Below are positions 1-8,902 of a stretch of DNA of 64,000 nucleotides, in pieces. A program made the translations under genes and the position numbers. The first letter of the stretch is position 1; each line of letters begins with the position of its first letter. Location of the stretch: the NCBI RefSeq assembly GCF_004005905.1, contig NZ_SACO01000006.1, positions 156,891-220,890 on the forward strand, written 5' to 3'. This DNA comes from Novosphingobium umbonatum (GTDB taxonomy: Bacteria; Pseudomonadota; Alphaproteobacteria; Sphingomonadales; Sphingomonadaceae). The notes under the pieces were generated by a model that searched no databases, was not told where the DNA came from, and saw only the letters and a list, made by a program, of their open reading frames with translations.

Positions 1-644
1 TAGGCTTCGCCAATTCGGTCGGCATAGAGCAGGCGACCGCTGCCCAGATGGTCCAGCGCCACCGAGAAATCCTCCGGCGCCATGGCAAAGCAACCTTCCG
101 ACCGGCCCAGCTTGCCATATTTGGCCAGCATATCGGGTGCGGCATACCATGCCGGATGCATCACAATCGCGCGGTCCCACGCGTTGGAATTGTCCAGATC
201 CAGCCCGCGCAGCCGCATCGAGGTGCCATATTTGCCCTGATACTGCTCTGTGGTGAGATAGGCCCCGCGCGAGGTGGCCAGCGAACCGACCGAATTGGAA
301 AATTGCTTCAACCAGCCATCATGAGCAGGATCCGACCCACGACCATGGGCCACCAGATGCGAACGCACGCGTCCCGCCATCATATCGACAAAATGCAGGC
401 GGGTTTCATGCGAGGGGCGGGCGAAATCGGCAATCGCCACCACATCGGGCTGCGACAGGAAGGCGCCCAGACGGTCGCGTTCGCGCATGGCGGTTTGCAC
501 CAACAGCTTTTCATAATCGGATAGGCCGGAGGCCTGCGCCATCACACGCGCAGGAGCCGCCATTGCCGCCACACCTGCGCCCATACACGCCAACATTGCA
601 CGCCGGTTCAGGCGCGAGGCCCCATTTTGATTCGCGATACCCAT
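1..644 (-). CDS. Murein L,D-transpeptidase catalytic domain protein (3' end at or just beyond the window edge)
   Basis: Reading from an ATG at 644, 214 codons are open to the left edge; the last two visible bases are TA, so the stop codon may be the very next base. The N-terminus has a double-arginine followed by an Ala-rich hydrophobic stretch ending in AQA, a probable signal peptide, possibly TAT type. Near the C-terminus GRSEGCFAM matches the Ser/Gly-Cys active-site motif of the L,D-transpeptidase family that makes 3-3 peptidoglycan cross-links or anchors proteins to peptidoglycan. Action in the periplasm is inferred. The remaining sequence (conserved HPAWYA and a YADR end) fits the roughly 215-residue members of this family. 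Confidence 0.75.
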   Translation of the reverse strand, partial: MGIANQNGASRLNRRAMLACMGAGVAAMAAPARVMAQASGLSDYEKLLVQTAMRERDRLGAFLSQPDVVAIADFARPSHETRLHFVDMMAGRVRSHLVAHGRGSDPAHDGWLKQFSNSVGSLATSRGAYLTTEQYQGKYGTSMRLRGLDLDNSNAWDRAIVMHPAWYAAPDMLAKYGKLGRSEGCFAMAPEDFSVALDHLGSGRLLYADRIGEA

Positions 645-781
645 TGCTGTGACAATACCGCAACGGGACAAAAATTCTTACTCCGAAGCGATGGAACCAC
701 GCGATAGCGCGGCGAGTTGAGCCAAAATTGGACCATCGACCCGCATTTCGCGACTTTGATCCGTAAAACGCAAGGGTCGAG

Positions 782-1024
782 TTATAGTTCCCCCTGCATG
801 TGCCGGTTGGCCAGCCACAGGCGAATCGCTCCCGCCAGACCGGGGGGCGTGGGGGCTGTGATCCGTTCGGCATCAATCCGCGCCACCAAGGCATTGATCG
901 GTAGCCCCTCTTCCCCCGCCACCTTGCGCAGCCAGTCCCAGAACAAGGGTTCAAGGCTGATCGAGGTTTTGTGTCCGGCGATTTCCACCGAACGTTTGAT
1001 GGGGGGGTGATAGGGGGTGGTCAT
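782..1024 (-). CDS. Ribbon-helix-helix domain protein
   Basis: An 80-residue protein of the small RHH family (PF13467 type) common in alphaproteobacteria, usually taken as DNA-binding. The core has the pattern KTSISLEPLFWDWL followed by AGEEG and INALVARID, i.e. a beta strand plus two helices. The ATG at 1024 was chosen because the sequence becomes family-like there; longer in-frame starts run into the tRNA-Leu gene. Its target is not evident from the context. It lies downstream of tRNA-Leu, from which a hairpin terminator separates it. Confidence 0.75.
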   Translation of the reverse strand: MTTPYHPPIKRSVEIAGHKTSISLEPLFWDWLRKVAGEEGLPINALVARIDAERITAPTPPGLAGAIRLWLANRHMQGEL

Positions 1025-1056
1025 ACCGGCGGGCCTTAGCAGGCGATGGGCCATAA

Positions 1057-1091
1057 GGAAAAGGGCGGCCAGACTTTCGTCTGCCGCCCTT
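1057..1091 (-). terminator. Rho-independent terminator downstream of tRNA-Leu
   Basis: AAGGGCGGC pairs with GCCGCCCTT and AGAC with GTCT across a short loop, with one bulged base. On the minus strand the stem is followed by TTCCTT. It sits directly 3' of tRNA-Leu and ends that transcript before the RHH gene. Confidence 0.6.
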
Positions 1092-1112
1092 GTCACACCT
1101 TGTATAACATGG

Positions 1113-1197
1113 TGCCCAGGAGAGGACTCGAACCTCCACGCCCTTGCGAGCGCTAGCACCTGAAGCTAGTGCGTCTACCAATTCCGCCACCTGGGCA
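1113..1197 (-). tRNA. tRNA-Leu (anticodon CAG)
   Basis: The minus strand folds into an 85-nt class II tRNA: acceptor stem TGCCCAGG / CCTGGGCA, D-arm GGCGGAATTGGTAGACGC, anticodon stem CTAGC/GCTAG with loop TTCAGGT (anticodon CAG), a long variable arm typical of leucine tRNAs, and T-arm GGTTCGAGTCC. No CCA is encoded. Confidence 0.95.
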
Positions 1198-1419
1198 CTT
1201 TGTTAGGAGCCTGATACTGTTGGGCTTTTTGAGAAGCTCTTCAGTACCGCGCCGGGTAGGAGTGCGCCTCTAACGGTGATCCCGAGACCTGTCAACGCGA
1301 AAATCAAAGTTTTTTGCAAAAGCTGCATTTTTTTGCCCGATGAGCCCGATTGCCCCCCTTTGGACAAAGGCGCATGATCGCGCGAAACAGCGGTAAACCC
1401 GAAAGAAAGGCAGGAAACC

Positions 1420-2343
1420 ATGGGCCGAAACAATCTGCGCGACGCCTTGGTGGTGCTGACCGGCGGCAGGGGCTTTGTCGGGCGCTATGCGGCGCAGGCC
1501 TTGCTGCGGGCGGGGGCAAGGGTGCGTATCGCTGCGCGCCATCCCGAAAAGGCCTATGCGTTAAAAGTGCTGGGCAATCCGGGGCAGGTGGAATTTGCCC
1601 GCGCCTCGATGCTCGATCCGGCCAGCGTGGCCCGTGCGCTGACGGGGGCCGATGCGGTGGTCAATCTGGTGGGCGTGTTTTCTGGCCAGCTGGATGCAGT
1701 GCAGGGGCGCGGCGTAGGCCTGCTGGCCAAGGCCGCGCGGGAGGCGGGCGCTCAGGCCTTTGTGCATATTTCCGCGATTGGCGCCGATGCGGCCTCGCCC
1801 GTGCCCTATGCCAGTTCCAAGGCAGCGGGCGAGGCGGCGGCTTTGGAGGCTTTCCCGCAGGCCACGATCCTGCGACCCTCGGTGATCTTCGGGCAGGATG
1901 ATAATTTCCTCAATATGTTTGGCCGAATGATGGGCATGATGGGTGGCTTGCCAATTCGCGGCGCCATGCCGGTTTTCGTGCCGGAGGGGCTGTTACAGCC
2001 GGTGTGGGTGGAGGATGTAGCGCAAGCGATTCGCGTCGCGGTGGAGGCGCCTCAGGCCCATGGCAGGCATATCTATGAACTGGGCGGGCCAGAGGTCCTG
2101 TCCATGCTGGAGCTGAACCGGCGCATCGCCGACGCGGTGAAGCAGGCGCCCCATCTGCTGCCCATGCCGGATTGGGCGGCCAGCCTGTTTGCCGCCCTGC
2201 CGATGACGCCGATCAGCGCGGATCAGATCACCCTGCTCAAAGCAGGCAGTGTGGTGGGCGAGGGCGCTGCGGGCTTTGCCTCGCTGGGCATCACGCCGCA
2301 CCCCTTGGGCCTGTTTCTGGATCGCTGGATGGCGCGTTATTGA
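1420..2343 (+). CDS. NAD(P)-binding epimerase/dehydratase-like protein, complex I NDUFA9 family
   Basis: A 307-residue protein of the atypical short-chain dehydrogenase class related to the mitochondrial complex I subunit NDUFA9. The N-terminal Rossmann motif is TGGRGFVGR (residues 15-23), followed by the acidic-loop segment RIAARHPEK and later VVNLVGVF, HISAIGAD and YASSKAAGE. The YxxxK pair of true reductases is present as YASSK. The C-terminus (PVWVEDVAQAI, YELGGPEVLS) fits the NDUFA9 group. Alphaproteobacterial homologues are annotated as complex I accessory or sugar epimerase proteins; catalytic activity is uncertain. It converges with the GST gene, the two stops being about 10 bp apart. 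Confidence 0.85.
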   Translation: MGRNNLRDALVVLTGGRGFVGRYAAQALLRAGARVRIAARHPEKAYALKVLGNPGQVEFARASMLDPASVARALTGADAVVNLVGVFSGQLDAVQGRGVGLLAKAAREAGAQAFVHISAIGADAASPVPYASSKAAGEAAALEAFPQATILRPSVIFGQDDNFLNMFGRMMGMMGGLPIRGAMPVFVPEGLLQPVWVEDVAQAIRVAVEAPQAHGRHIYELGGPEVLSMLELNRRIADAVKQAPHLLPMPDWAASLFAALPMTPISADQITLLKAGSVVGEGAAGFASLGITPHPLGLFLDRWMARY

Positions 2344-2353
2344 GAGCTAACTC

Positions 2354-3025
2354 TCACGCATTCACATCCGAATAATGGCTGGGCGGCTGGATCACTTCCA
2401 TCCGCTCGGCCAACAGGGGGCGAAAGCTGGGGCGGCTTTTGAACACCGAATACCATGCGCGGGCCTGTTCATGCCCGTTCCAGTCGATCCCGCCCAGATA
2501 ATCGGCCACCGACAAATGCGCCGCCGCCGCCAGATCGGCCAGCGACAGGGTTGCCCCGCCCAGCCAGGGGCGATTGTCGACCAGATAGTCGATATAGTCG
2601 AGATGCTCATGCGCCAGACGCATCGTCTCGCGCAGCACGCGCGAATCAGGGGCCTGCCGCAGGACCAGTCGCTTCTTCATCTTTTCATGCAGCAGCGGGC
2701 CGGTGACATCGGCAAAGAAATTTTCGTCAAACAAGGCGACCAGACGGCGGATTTCGGCGCGGGCGGCAGCGGTGCCCATGATCAGCGGGGCACGCTCGCT
2801 GGTTTCTTCCAGATATTCGCAAATGGCGCGGCTGTCGCATAGGGACAGACCCTTGTCCGGATCATGCAGCACCGGCGTGCGGCCCGCAGGGTTCAGCGCG
2901 AAAAACTCGGCGCGACCTTCCCACGGGTTCTCGCGCCATAATTCATGCGCGATCCCCTTTTCGCCCAGCACGAGCCGGACCTTGCGGGAGAAGGGACAAA
3001 GGGGAAATTGATAAAGCTGCCACAT
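2354..3025 (-). CDS. Glutathione S-transferase family protein
   Basis: A 223-residue protein with the two-domain GST layout. The N-terminal thioredoxin-like domain has YQFPLCPFSRKVRLVL with a CPFS tetrad, the cis-Pro region GRTPVLHD and the glutathione-binding L-C-DSRAICEYLEE. The C-terminal all-alpha domain contains WLGG-LSLADLAAAAHLS. The CPxS motif resembles beta/omega-like bacterial GSTs that may act as thiol transferases. The ATG at 3025 (MWQLYQF) was chosen because the longer reading adds non-family residues. Substrate unknown. Confidence 0.88.
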   Translation of the reverse strand: MWQLYQFPLCPFSRKVRLVLGEKGIAHELWRENPWEGRAEFFALNPAGRTPVLHDPDKGLSLCDSRAICEYLEETSERAPLIMGTAAARAEIRRLVALFDENFFADVTGPLLHEKMKKRLVLRQAPDSRVLRETMRLAHEHLDYIDYLVDNRPWLGGATLSLADLAAAAHLSVADYLGGIDWNGHEQARAWYSVFKSRPSFRPLLAERMEVIQPPSHYSDVNA

Positions 3026-3091
3026 GGCTTTCGCCCATGCCCCAAGCAGGGCGTTTCCGTCCACCGGCGATTGACGCAGATGCCGTAAAAT

Positions 3092-3901
3092 TTAGCCGAT
3101 AGCGGCCGCATCATGGGCCAGCATCACGCTATCCTCTCGCGCCAGCACCCAGAGCGAGAGGCCTGACTGTGCGGCGCGCTCCACCGCCATGCTGGTGGGC
3201 AGCGAGATGGTGACCAGCGTGGTCACGCCAGCCTTCACCGCCTTTTCAACGATTTCGTAGGAACAGCGCGCGGTGGACAGCGCAAAACCCTGCGCCATGG
3301 ATTGGCCCGCCCGCGCCATGGCGCCGATCAATTTGTCCAGCGCATTATGCCGCCCGACATCCTCGCGCAGCGCCAGAATGGCCCCTTCGGGCGCGCAGAA
3401 AGCGGCAGCATGGGCGGCATGGGTGGCATGGCCCAGCTTTTGCAGCGGGCGCAAAGCATCCAGCGCGGCAAAGATGGCTTCGGGCTTGATTCGCGCATGG
3501 GTGGAGACAGGAGGCAGGGGCTGGGCGATCGCTTCCAGATTCTCGATCCCGCAGAGCCCGCAGGAGCTTTCCGCCACCCGCCGCCTGACGCGTTCCTGCA
3601 AGCGGTCCGCATCCAGCCCTGCCAACGTGGCGCGCAGGATGATGCCGTGTTCGACCTGCGCGATATCCGCCTCGCCCATTTGCGCGGCGCTGGTGATCAG
3701 CCCTTCGGACAGGGCAAAGCCGGTGGCGAAATCGGTCAGATCGGCGGGCGTGGCCATCATCACCGCATAGGCAAGGCCATTGAATTCCAGCGCCACCGGC
3801 ACTTCGGGCACCCATGCCCTGTGCCGGATGCTTTGGCCGCCATCCCGCGCAAAAACCTGCCCTTGCGCTTGCGGCAGCAGGGGCAGGTCTTGCGGAGTCA
3901 T
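3092..3901 (-). CDS. fdhD: Formate dehydrogenase accessory sulfurtransferase FdhD
   Basis: A 269-residue FdhD family protein. It transfers sulfur from a cysteine desulfurase to the molybdenum cofactor of formate dehydrogenase. The catalytic-loop motif CGLCG is present, as are REDVGRHNALDKLIG and the C-terminal SRCSYE-type segment (here TARCSYEIVEKA). The start at 3901 avoids most of the overlap with the upstream VOC gene that the longer reading would create. No formate dehydrogenase structural gene is in the window, so its client enzyme is encoded elsewhere. Confidence 0.92.
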   Translation of the reverse strand: MTPQDLPLLPQAQGQVFARDGGQSIRHRAWVPEVPVALEFNGLAYAVMMATPADLTDFATGFALSEGLITSAAQMGEADIAQVEHGIILRATLAGLDADRLQERVRRRVAESSCGLCGIENLEAIAQPLPPVSTHARIKPEAIFAALDALRPLQKLGHATHAAHAAAFCAPEGAILALREDVGRHNALDKLIGAMARAGQSMAQGFALSTARCSYEIVEKAVKAGVTTLVTISLPTSMAVERAAQSGLSLWVLAREDSVMLAHDAAAIG

Positions 3902-3909
3902 GCTCGGCT

Positions 3910-4284
3910 TTACAGCTGGCAAAGCGCGCAGAGCTTGTGCCCGTCCGGATCGCGCAGATAGGCCAGATAGGCGTTGAAGGCCGGACGCACGCCAGGGGCA
4001 TTTTCAATCGCCGTTCCGCCATGGGCAACGCCGGCGGCGTGCCATGCTTCCACCTGCTCGGCGGTGTCGATGGCAAAGCCCACCGTGCCGCCATTGGCAA
4101 TCGTGGCCGCTTCGCCATTGTTGGGCGTGGCCAGAATCAGCTTGGACCCTTTGTGGGCATAGATCAGGCGGCCACGGTCGGCGATCAACAGGCCTTCGGG
4201 CCCGCCAATGGCCGCGAACAGCGCGTCATAAAACACCTTGGCCTTGGCCAGATCATTCGAGCCCAGAAACAGATGGCTGAACAT
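3910..4284 (-). CDS. VOC/glyoxalase-family protein
   Basis: A 124-residue single-domain vicinal oxygen chelate protein. It starts MFSHLFLGSNDLAKAKVFYDALF, the usual first beta-alpha-beta unit, and ends YLRDPDGHKLCALCQL, the usual last strand. Proteins of this size act as dimers in lactoylglutathione lyase-like or antibiotic-binding roles; which applies here cannot be told. It lies immediately upstream of fdhD on the same strand and just downstream of dcd. Confidence 0.85.
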   Translation of the reverse strand: MFSHLFLGSNDLAKAKVFYDALFAAIGGPEGLLIADRGRLIYAHKGSKLILATPNNGEAATIANGGTVGFAIDTAEQVEAWHAAGVAHGGTAIENAPGVRPAFNAYLAYLRDPDGHKLCALCQL

Positions 4285-4298
4285 GGGAAGTCTCTCCT

Positions 4299-4853
4299 TT
4301 AAAGGCGGGGCAGGGTGACGCCGCGCTGGCCCATATATTTGCCCGCGCGGTCGGCATAGCTGGTCTCGCAGGGCTCATTACCCTTCAGGAACAGGAACTG
4401 GCAGGCGCCTTCATTGGCGTAAATCTTGGCGGGCAGCGGGGTGGTGTTCGAAAACTCCAGCGTCACATGGCCTTCCCAGCCCGGCTCCAGCGGGGTGACA
4501 TTCACGATAATGCCGCAGCGCGCATAGGTGCTCTTGCCAAGGCAGATGACCAGCACATCGCGCGGCACGCGGAAATATTCCACCGTGCGGGCCAGAGCGA
4601 AGGAATTGGGGGGAATCACGCAGCAATCGGTCTTGCGATCGACAAAGCTGTTGGCGTCGAAATTCTTGGGGTCCACCACGGCGGAATCGACATTGGTGAA
4701 GATCTTGAACTCATCGGCCACGCGCGCGTCATAGCCATAAGAGGACAGGCCATAGGAGATGCAGCCATCGCGGTGCTGGCGCTCTACAAAAGGCTCGATC
4801 ATGCCCTGTTCGCGGGCGGCGGTGCGGATCCATTTGTCGGAAAGAATAGACAT
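4299..4853 (-). CDS. dcd: dCTP deaminase
   Basis: A 184-residue protein of normal family length that deaminates dCTP to dUTP in thymidylate synthesis. Family motifs are [31 protein letters not shown], the catalytic-glutamate segment NEGACQFLF, and the C-terminal [13 protein letters not shown]. The start at 4853 matches the usual N-terminus; an in-frame ATG six codons earlier is also possible. Monocistronic or co-transcribed with the downstream VOC and fdhD genes (gap of 14 bp). Confidence 0.95.
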   Translation of the reverse strand: MSILSDKWIRTAAREQGMIEPFVERQHRDGCISYGLSSYGYDARVADEFKIFTNVDSAVVDPKNFDANSFVDRKTDCCVIPPNSFALARTVEYFRVPRDVLVICLGKSTYARCGIIVNVTPLEPGWEGHVTLEFSNTTPLPAKIYANEGACQFLFLKGNEPCETSYADRAGKYMGQRGVTLPRL

Positions 4854-4916
4854 GGCCGCTACATGGCCCAAGGCTGGCGCTTGGGCAACGGATTTTGAGC
4901 TACTCCGGCTGCGCGC

Positions 4917-5042
4917 TTAGAACGGCCAGTGCTGCCCCGCCATGATCAGCGCCATGGCGCTGGCGGTGACGAGCAGGACGCGGAGGACCTCTAAACCAGA
5001 GTCTACCGTGCGGGCGATGGCGATGGCGCGGGCTTTTCTCAT
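4917..5042 (-). CDS. Possible 41-residue single-span membrane peptide
   Basis: A short ORF upstream of dcd on the same strand: a basic start MRKARAIAIARTVDSG followed by a hydrophobic stretch VLRVLLVTASAMALIMAG and a short tail QHWPF. The shape (positive N-terminus, one membrane span) resembles real small membrane proteins, but no ribosome-binding site or homologue is evident to me. It may be chance. Confidence 0.35.
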   Translation of the reverse strand: MRKARAIAIARTVDSGLEVLRVLLVTASAMALIMAGQHWPF

Positions 5043-5085
5043 GGATGCGAGCTTGCGCCCGAATCATCGCCAAAAGTTTAACGCA

Positions 5086-5109
5086 TGGGGGAGGGTGCTG
5101 CCTCCCCCA
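5086..5109 (-). terminator. Hairpin terminator downstream of agmatine deiminase
   Basis: A perfect 9-bp stem TGGGGGAGG / CCTCCCCCA with a 6-nt loop lies 11 bp beyond the agmatine deiminase stop. On the minus strand it is followed by a weak T-containing tract (GCGTTAAACTTTT), so it is a probable but not classical terminator. Confidence 0.5.
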
Positions 5110-5120
5110 CGGGCAATGTC

Positions 5121-6104
5121 TCAGGCCTTGGGCATTTGCTGGCTGGAGCAGTGGAACGAGCCGCCACCAGCCAGAATGGCATCGGCCATAATCCCCACCG
5201 TGGGCCGGTCGGGGAAAAGCTCGCCAATCGCCGCCACGCCATCCGCATCATGCGCGGTGCCATAGATGGGCACCACCACCAGATGGCTGGTGATGGCAAA
5301 ATTCATATAGCTGGCCGGTTCGATCCGCCCGTCCCGTTCCACGCGGCCGGGGCTGGGCACATTTTTGACCACCACGCCCATCGCTTCGGCCCGCGCCTTG
5401 GCATCGGCATAGATGGCGGCATTGGGATCATCCGCGCCGGTGGCCTTGGGCAAAGCCAGCACATTGGGCGCCACAAAACGGGCCAGATTGTCGACATGGC
5501 CATCGGTATGGTCATTGATGAGACCATCCCCCAGCCACAGCACGCGCTCCAGCCCCAGATCGCGGGCCAGACGCGCCTCCAGATCATCGCGGGTCAGATG
5601 CGGGTTGCGGTTGGGGTTGAGCAGGCACTGCTCGGTAGTGGCCACAAGGCCGGTGCCATCCATATCCAGCGCGCCGCCTTCCAGAATCCAGTCGCCGGTC
5701 TGGATGGCAAGGCCGGCATCCTGCGCGATTTCCGCGCCAATCGTCTGGTCGCCTTCCATCAGATATTTGCCGCCCCAGCCATTAAAGCCAAAGCGCCGCG
5801 CCTGCCGCCCGCCCGCGCCATCGCGCATCACCAAGGGGCCAGTGTCGCGCAGCCAGACATCGCCATAGGCGCGCCGTTCGATACTCACCGCGCCGCTGCA
5901 CAGAGCGCGGGCGCGGGCCTCGTTGGCTTCGTTGCGCACCAACAGGCGCACCTCTTGCCCGCTGTCAGCCACGGCGCTGGCAAAGGCGGCCATTTGCACT
6001 TGCGCCGCCTCAAGGAAACCGGGCCATTCCTCGGCATCATGGGGGAAACCAATCCACAGCCAGTCCTGAGGATACCATTCGGGGGGGAAGTGCCAATTGC
6101 TCAT
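5121..6104 (-). CDS. aguA: Agmatine deiminase family protein
   Basis: A 327-residue guanidine-modifying enzyme converting agmatine to N-carbamoylputrescine plus ammonia in putrescine synthesis. Visible motifs: WIGFPHDAEEW at the N-terminus, DVWLRDTGP, LEGGALDMDG, the HTDGHVDN catalytic histidine segment, and the C-terminal catalytic cysteine in GGGSFHCSSQQMP. The start at 6104 (MSNWHFPPEW) matches family N-termini; the open frame extends further upstream without family-like sequence. Usually paired with N-carbamoylputrescine amidase, which is not adjacent here. It diverges from glnE. Confidence 0.9.
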   Translation of the reverse strand: MSNWHFPPEWYPQDWLWIGFPHDAEEWPGFLEAAQVQMAAFASAVADSGQEVRLLVRNEANEARARALCSGAVSIERRAYGDVWLRDTGPLVMRDGAGGRQARRFGFNGWGGKYLMEGDQTIGAEIAQDAGLAIQTGDWILEGGALDMDGTGLVATTEQCLLNPNRNPHLTRDDLEARLARDLGLERVLWLGDGLINDHTDGHVDNLARFVAPNVLALPKATGADDPNAAIYADAKARAEAMGVVVKNVPSPGRVERDGRIEPASYMNFAITSHLVVVPIYGTAHDADGVAAIGELFPDRPTVGIMADAILAGGGSFHCSSQQMPKA

Positions 6105-6187
6105 GAGGCGTGCCTTTAGCGTCTTAGCACACTTGCGGAAAGAGGTGCTGTGGGCCCATGAGTTGCGGTGGAGAGTGAGGAGTGATG

Positions 6188-8902
6188 ATGGCAGATTGGC
6201 AAAATGCACTGGCGCGGGCGGAGGCCCATTCGCCCTTTCTGTCGCGGGCCATGGGGCGTTTGCCCGATCTGGTGGCTTTGCTGGCGGCGGGGGATGGCGA
6301 GGCGGCCTTGGCCTATGCGCGGGAGGCGGGGGCAAAGGAAGCTGATCCGGCCATTGCCCTGCGCAGGGAAAAGCTGGCGCTGGCCTTGGCGCTGGGCGTG
6401 GGCGATCTGGCAGGTGCCTTTGATCTGGCCCGCGTGACGGGGGAATTGACCGCGCTGGCTGACCGCGCCTTGGACAAGGCGATTGCCCATGCCATCCGTG
6501 CCCGCGTGCCCGATGCGCAAGCCACCGGTTTTGTCGCGCTGGCGCTGGGCAAGCAGGGGGCGGGGGAGCTCAATTACTCCTCCGACATTGACCCGATCCT
6601 GATTTACGATCCCCAAACCCTGCCCCGCCGCCCGCGCGACGAGCCGGAGGAAGCCGCCCAGCATATTGCGCGGCAGATCTTGCGCATTGTCTCGCAGGTG
6701 GATGCCTATGGCTATGTGTTCCGCGTGGACCTGCGCCTGCGTCCGGCCAGCGAAATCAGCCCTTTGGCGATTCCTCTGGAAGGCGCACTGGCACATTATG
6801 AATCGAGCGCTCTGGCGTGGGAGCGGGCAGCCTTCATCCGCGCGCGGGCCTGTGCGGGCGATGTGGCTTTGGGGGAGGGCTTTTTGCACGCCATCCGGCC
6901 TTTCGTGTGGCGCAAAAGTCTGGATTTCGGCGCGATTGCCGAGATCGGGCGGCTGACCCGCCGTATCCGCGCGCATCATGGCAAGGTGGAAAGGATCGGC
7001 CCCGGCTTTGATGTGAAGCGCGGGCGGGGCGGCATCCGCGAGGTGGAATTTTTCGCGCAAGTGCATCAGTTGATCCATGGCGGGCGCAACCCTGCGCTGC
7101 GCCAGCGCGGCACGCGGGCCACATTGGATGCCTTGGCCGCCGCTGGCCTGATCGCGGCGGAGGAAGCGGCAATGCTGGGCACCTCCTATGACCGCCTGCG
7201 CCAGATCGAGCATCGCTTGCAGCAAGTGTCCGACCTGCAAACCCATGTCCTGCCCCGTGACGAGGCGGGCATTGCCAATGTGGCGGCGCTGGACGGCCTG
7301 CCCAATGCCGCTGCGCTGATCGAGGAATTGCAGCATATTACCGAAGAGGTCGGGGCCAAATATGACTCCCTGATCGCGGCCAGCGCGGGCGAGGGAACCA
7401 GCGTGGCTGTCCCGCGCGGCGAGCCTTTGGTGGGCGAAGCCTTGGCCGGTGAATTGCAGAAGCTGGGCTTTGCCGATGCGGGCGCTTTGGCCGAAAGGAT
7501 CGAGGGCTGGCGCGGGGGTAGCCTGCGGGTGTTGCGCAGCGAGGCGGCCTTATCCGCTTTGGATGCGGTGCAGCCTGCGCTTTTGGCAGCTTTGGCCCAT
7601 GCGCCCGCGCCGGAAAAGGCGCTGACAAGATGGGAGCAGATGATGGCCAGCCTGCCCTCGGCGGTTAATCTGTTCCGCCTGCTGGAGGCGCGGCCCGGAT
7701 TGCTGGAGGTGATGGTGCGCGTGCTTTCGTTGGCCCCGCCTTTGGCCGATGCTTTGGCGCGGCGGGCTGATTTGCTGGACGCGCTGATCGATGCCAGCGC
7801 CTATGATCTGCCGCCCGATGTGCCCACGCTGGCGGCGGAATTTGGCGCGGTGGAGGCGGGGGATGATTACCAGCGCCTGCTGGACCATGTGCGCCGCAAG
7901 GTGAGCGAGCGGCGCTTTGCATTGGGCGTGCAATTGGTCGAGGGCGCGCAGGACCCCTTGGACATTTCGGCTGGCCTGTGCCGCGTGGCCGAGGCGGCGC
8001 TGGAGGTTTTGGCCCGCGCGACAATGGCGGAGTTCGAAGCCACCCATGGGCGGATTGCAGGGGCGGAACTGGTCATTCTGGGGCTGGGCCGGTTTGGCGG
8101 GGGCAGCCTCACCCATGCCAGCGATCTGGATCTGGTCTATCTGTTCACCGGCGATTTTGCGGCAGAAAGCGACGGACGGCGGCCCTTGGGGGCAACGCTC
8201 TATTTCAACCGGCTGGCGCAGCGGATCAGCGCGGCCTTGACCGTGCCCACCGCCGAGGGGGCTTTGTTTGAAGTGGACACCCGCCTGCGCCCGCAAGGCA
8301 CGCAGGGGCCGCTGGCGGTCAGTCTGGACAGTTTCGCGCTTTATCAAAGCCGCGAGGCTTGGACATGGGAGCATATGGCCCTGACCCGTGCCCGCGTGCT
8401 GTTCGGTTCGGCAGAGGCGCGCGCGGTGGTGGAGGGCGTGATGCGCGAGGTGCTGACCGCCCCGCGTGACCGCGCCAAAGTGCTGGGCGAAGTGCGCGAG
8501 ATGCGGGACAAGATGGCCGCGCATAAGCCAGCCAAGGGCGCTCTGGATGGCAAATTGCTGCGCGGCGGGTTGGTGGATGCCGAATTTATCACCCACGCGC
8601 TGCAATTGAGCCAAGGTGTGGCGCTGCGGCCCGATATGGCGGGGGCCTTGCAGGAACTGGTGGCGGCTGGCCTGTTGCCTACGGAGGTGGAGCCGGCCTT
8701 CGCGCTGCTATCGCGCCTGTTGGTGGCGGCGCGTTTGCTGGCGCCCGATAGTCAGCTTCCCGATGGTGCCCCATGGGCCACACTTGCCAAGGCCTGCGGC
8801 TTTGCCGATGGAGAGAGCCTGCTGGCCGCAATCGGTGCCGCGCGCGGGGTGATCGCGCAGGCATGGTTCGCGCTGTTTGGCCAGAATTTGGAGGTAGTGT
8901 GA
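6188..8902 (+). CDS. glnE: Bifunctional glutamine synthetase adenylyltransferase/adenylyl-removing enzyme
   Basis: A 904-residue protein that adds AMP to and removes it from glutamine synthetase in response to PII and glutamine. It has two nucleotidyltransferase domains: the N-terminal adenylyl-removing domain with GKQGAGELNYSSDIDPIL and the C-terminal adenylyltransferase domain with GLGRFGGGSLTHASDLDL, each carrying the SD(I/L)D metal-binding motif, and a central helical linker with RRGRGGIREVEFF. Three consecutive starts (GTG, ATG, ATG) are possible; the ATG at 6188 is best spaced from AGGAG at 6178-6182. The stop overlaps the next gene's ATG (TGATG), so the two are translationally coupled. 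Confidence 0.95.
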   Translation: MADWQNALARAEAHSPFLSRAMGRLPDLVALLAAGDGEAALAYAREAGAKEADPAIALRREKLALALALGVGDLAGAFDLARVTGELTALADRALDKAIAHAIRARVPDAQATGFVALALGKQGAGELNYSSDIDPILIYDPQTLPRRPRDEPEEAAQHIARQILRIVSQVDAYGYVFRVDLRLRPASEISPLAIPLEGALAHYESSALAWERAAFIRARACAGDVALGEGFLHAIRPFVWRKSLDFGAIAEIGRLTRRIRAHHGKVERIGPGFDVKRGRGGIREVEFFAQVHQLIHGGRNPALRQRGTRATLDALAAAGLIAAEEAAMLGTSYDRLRQIEHRLQQVSDLQTHVLPRDEAGIANVAALDGLPNAAALIEELQHITEEVGAKYDSLIAASAGEGTSVAVPRGEPLVGEALAGELQKLGFADAGALAERIEGWRGGSLRVLRSEAALSALDAVQPALLAALAHAPAPEKALTRWEQMMASLPSAVNLFRLLEARPGLLEVMVRVLSLAPPLADALARRADLLDALIDASAYDLPPDVPTLAAEFGAVEAGDDYQRLLDHVRRKVSERRFALGVQLVEGAQDPLDISAGLCRVAEAALEVLARATMAEFEATHGRIAGAELVILGLGRFGGGSLTHASDLDLVYLFTGDFAAESDGRRPLGATLYFNRLAQRISAALTVPTAEGALFEVDTRLRPQGTQGPLAVSLDSFALYQSREAWTWEHMALTRARVLFGSAEARAVVEGVMREVLTAPRDRAKVLGEVREMRDKMAAHKPAKGALDGKLLRGGLVDAEFITHALQLSQGVALRPDMAGALQELVAAGLLPTEVEPAFALLSRLLVAARLLAPDSQLPDGAPWATLAKACGFADGESLLAAIGAARGVIAQAWFALFGQNLEVV

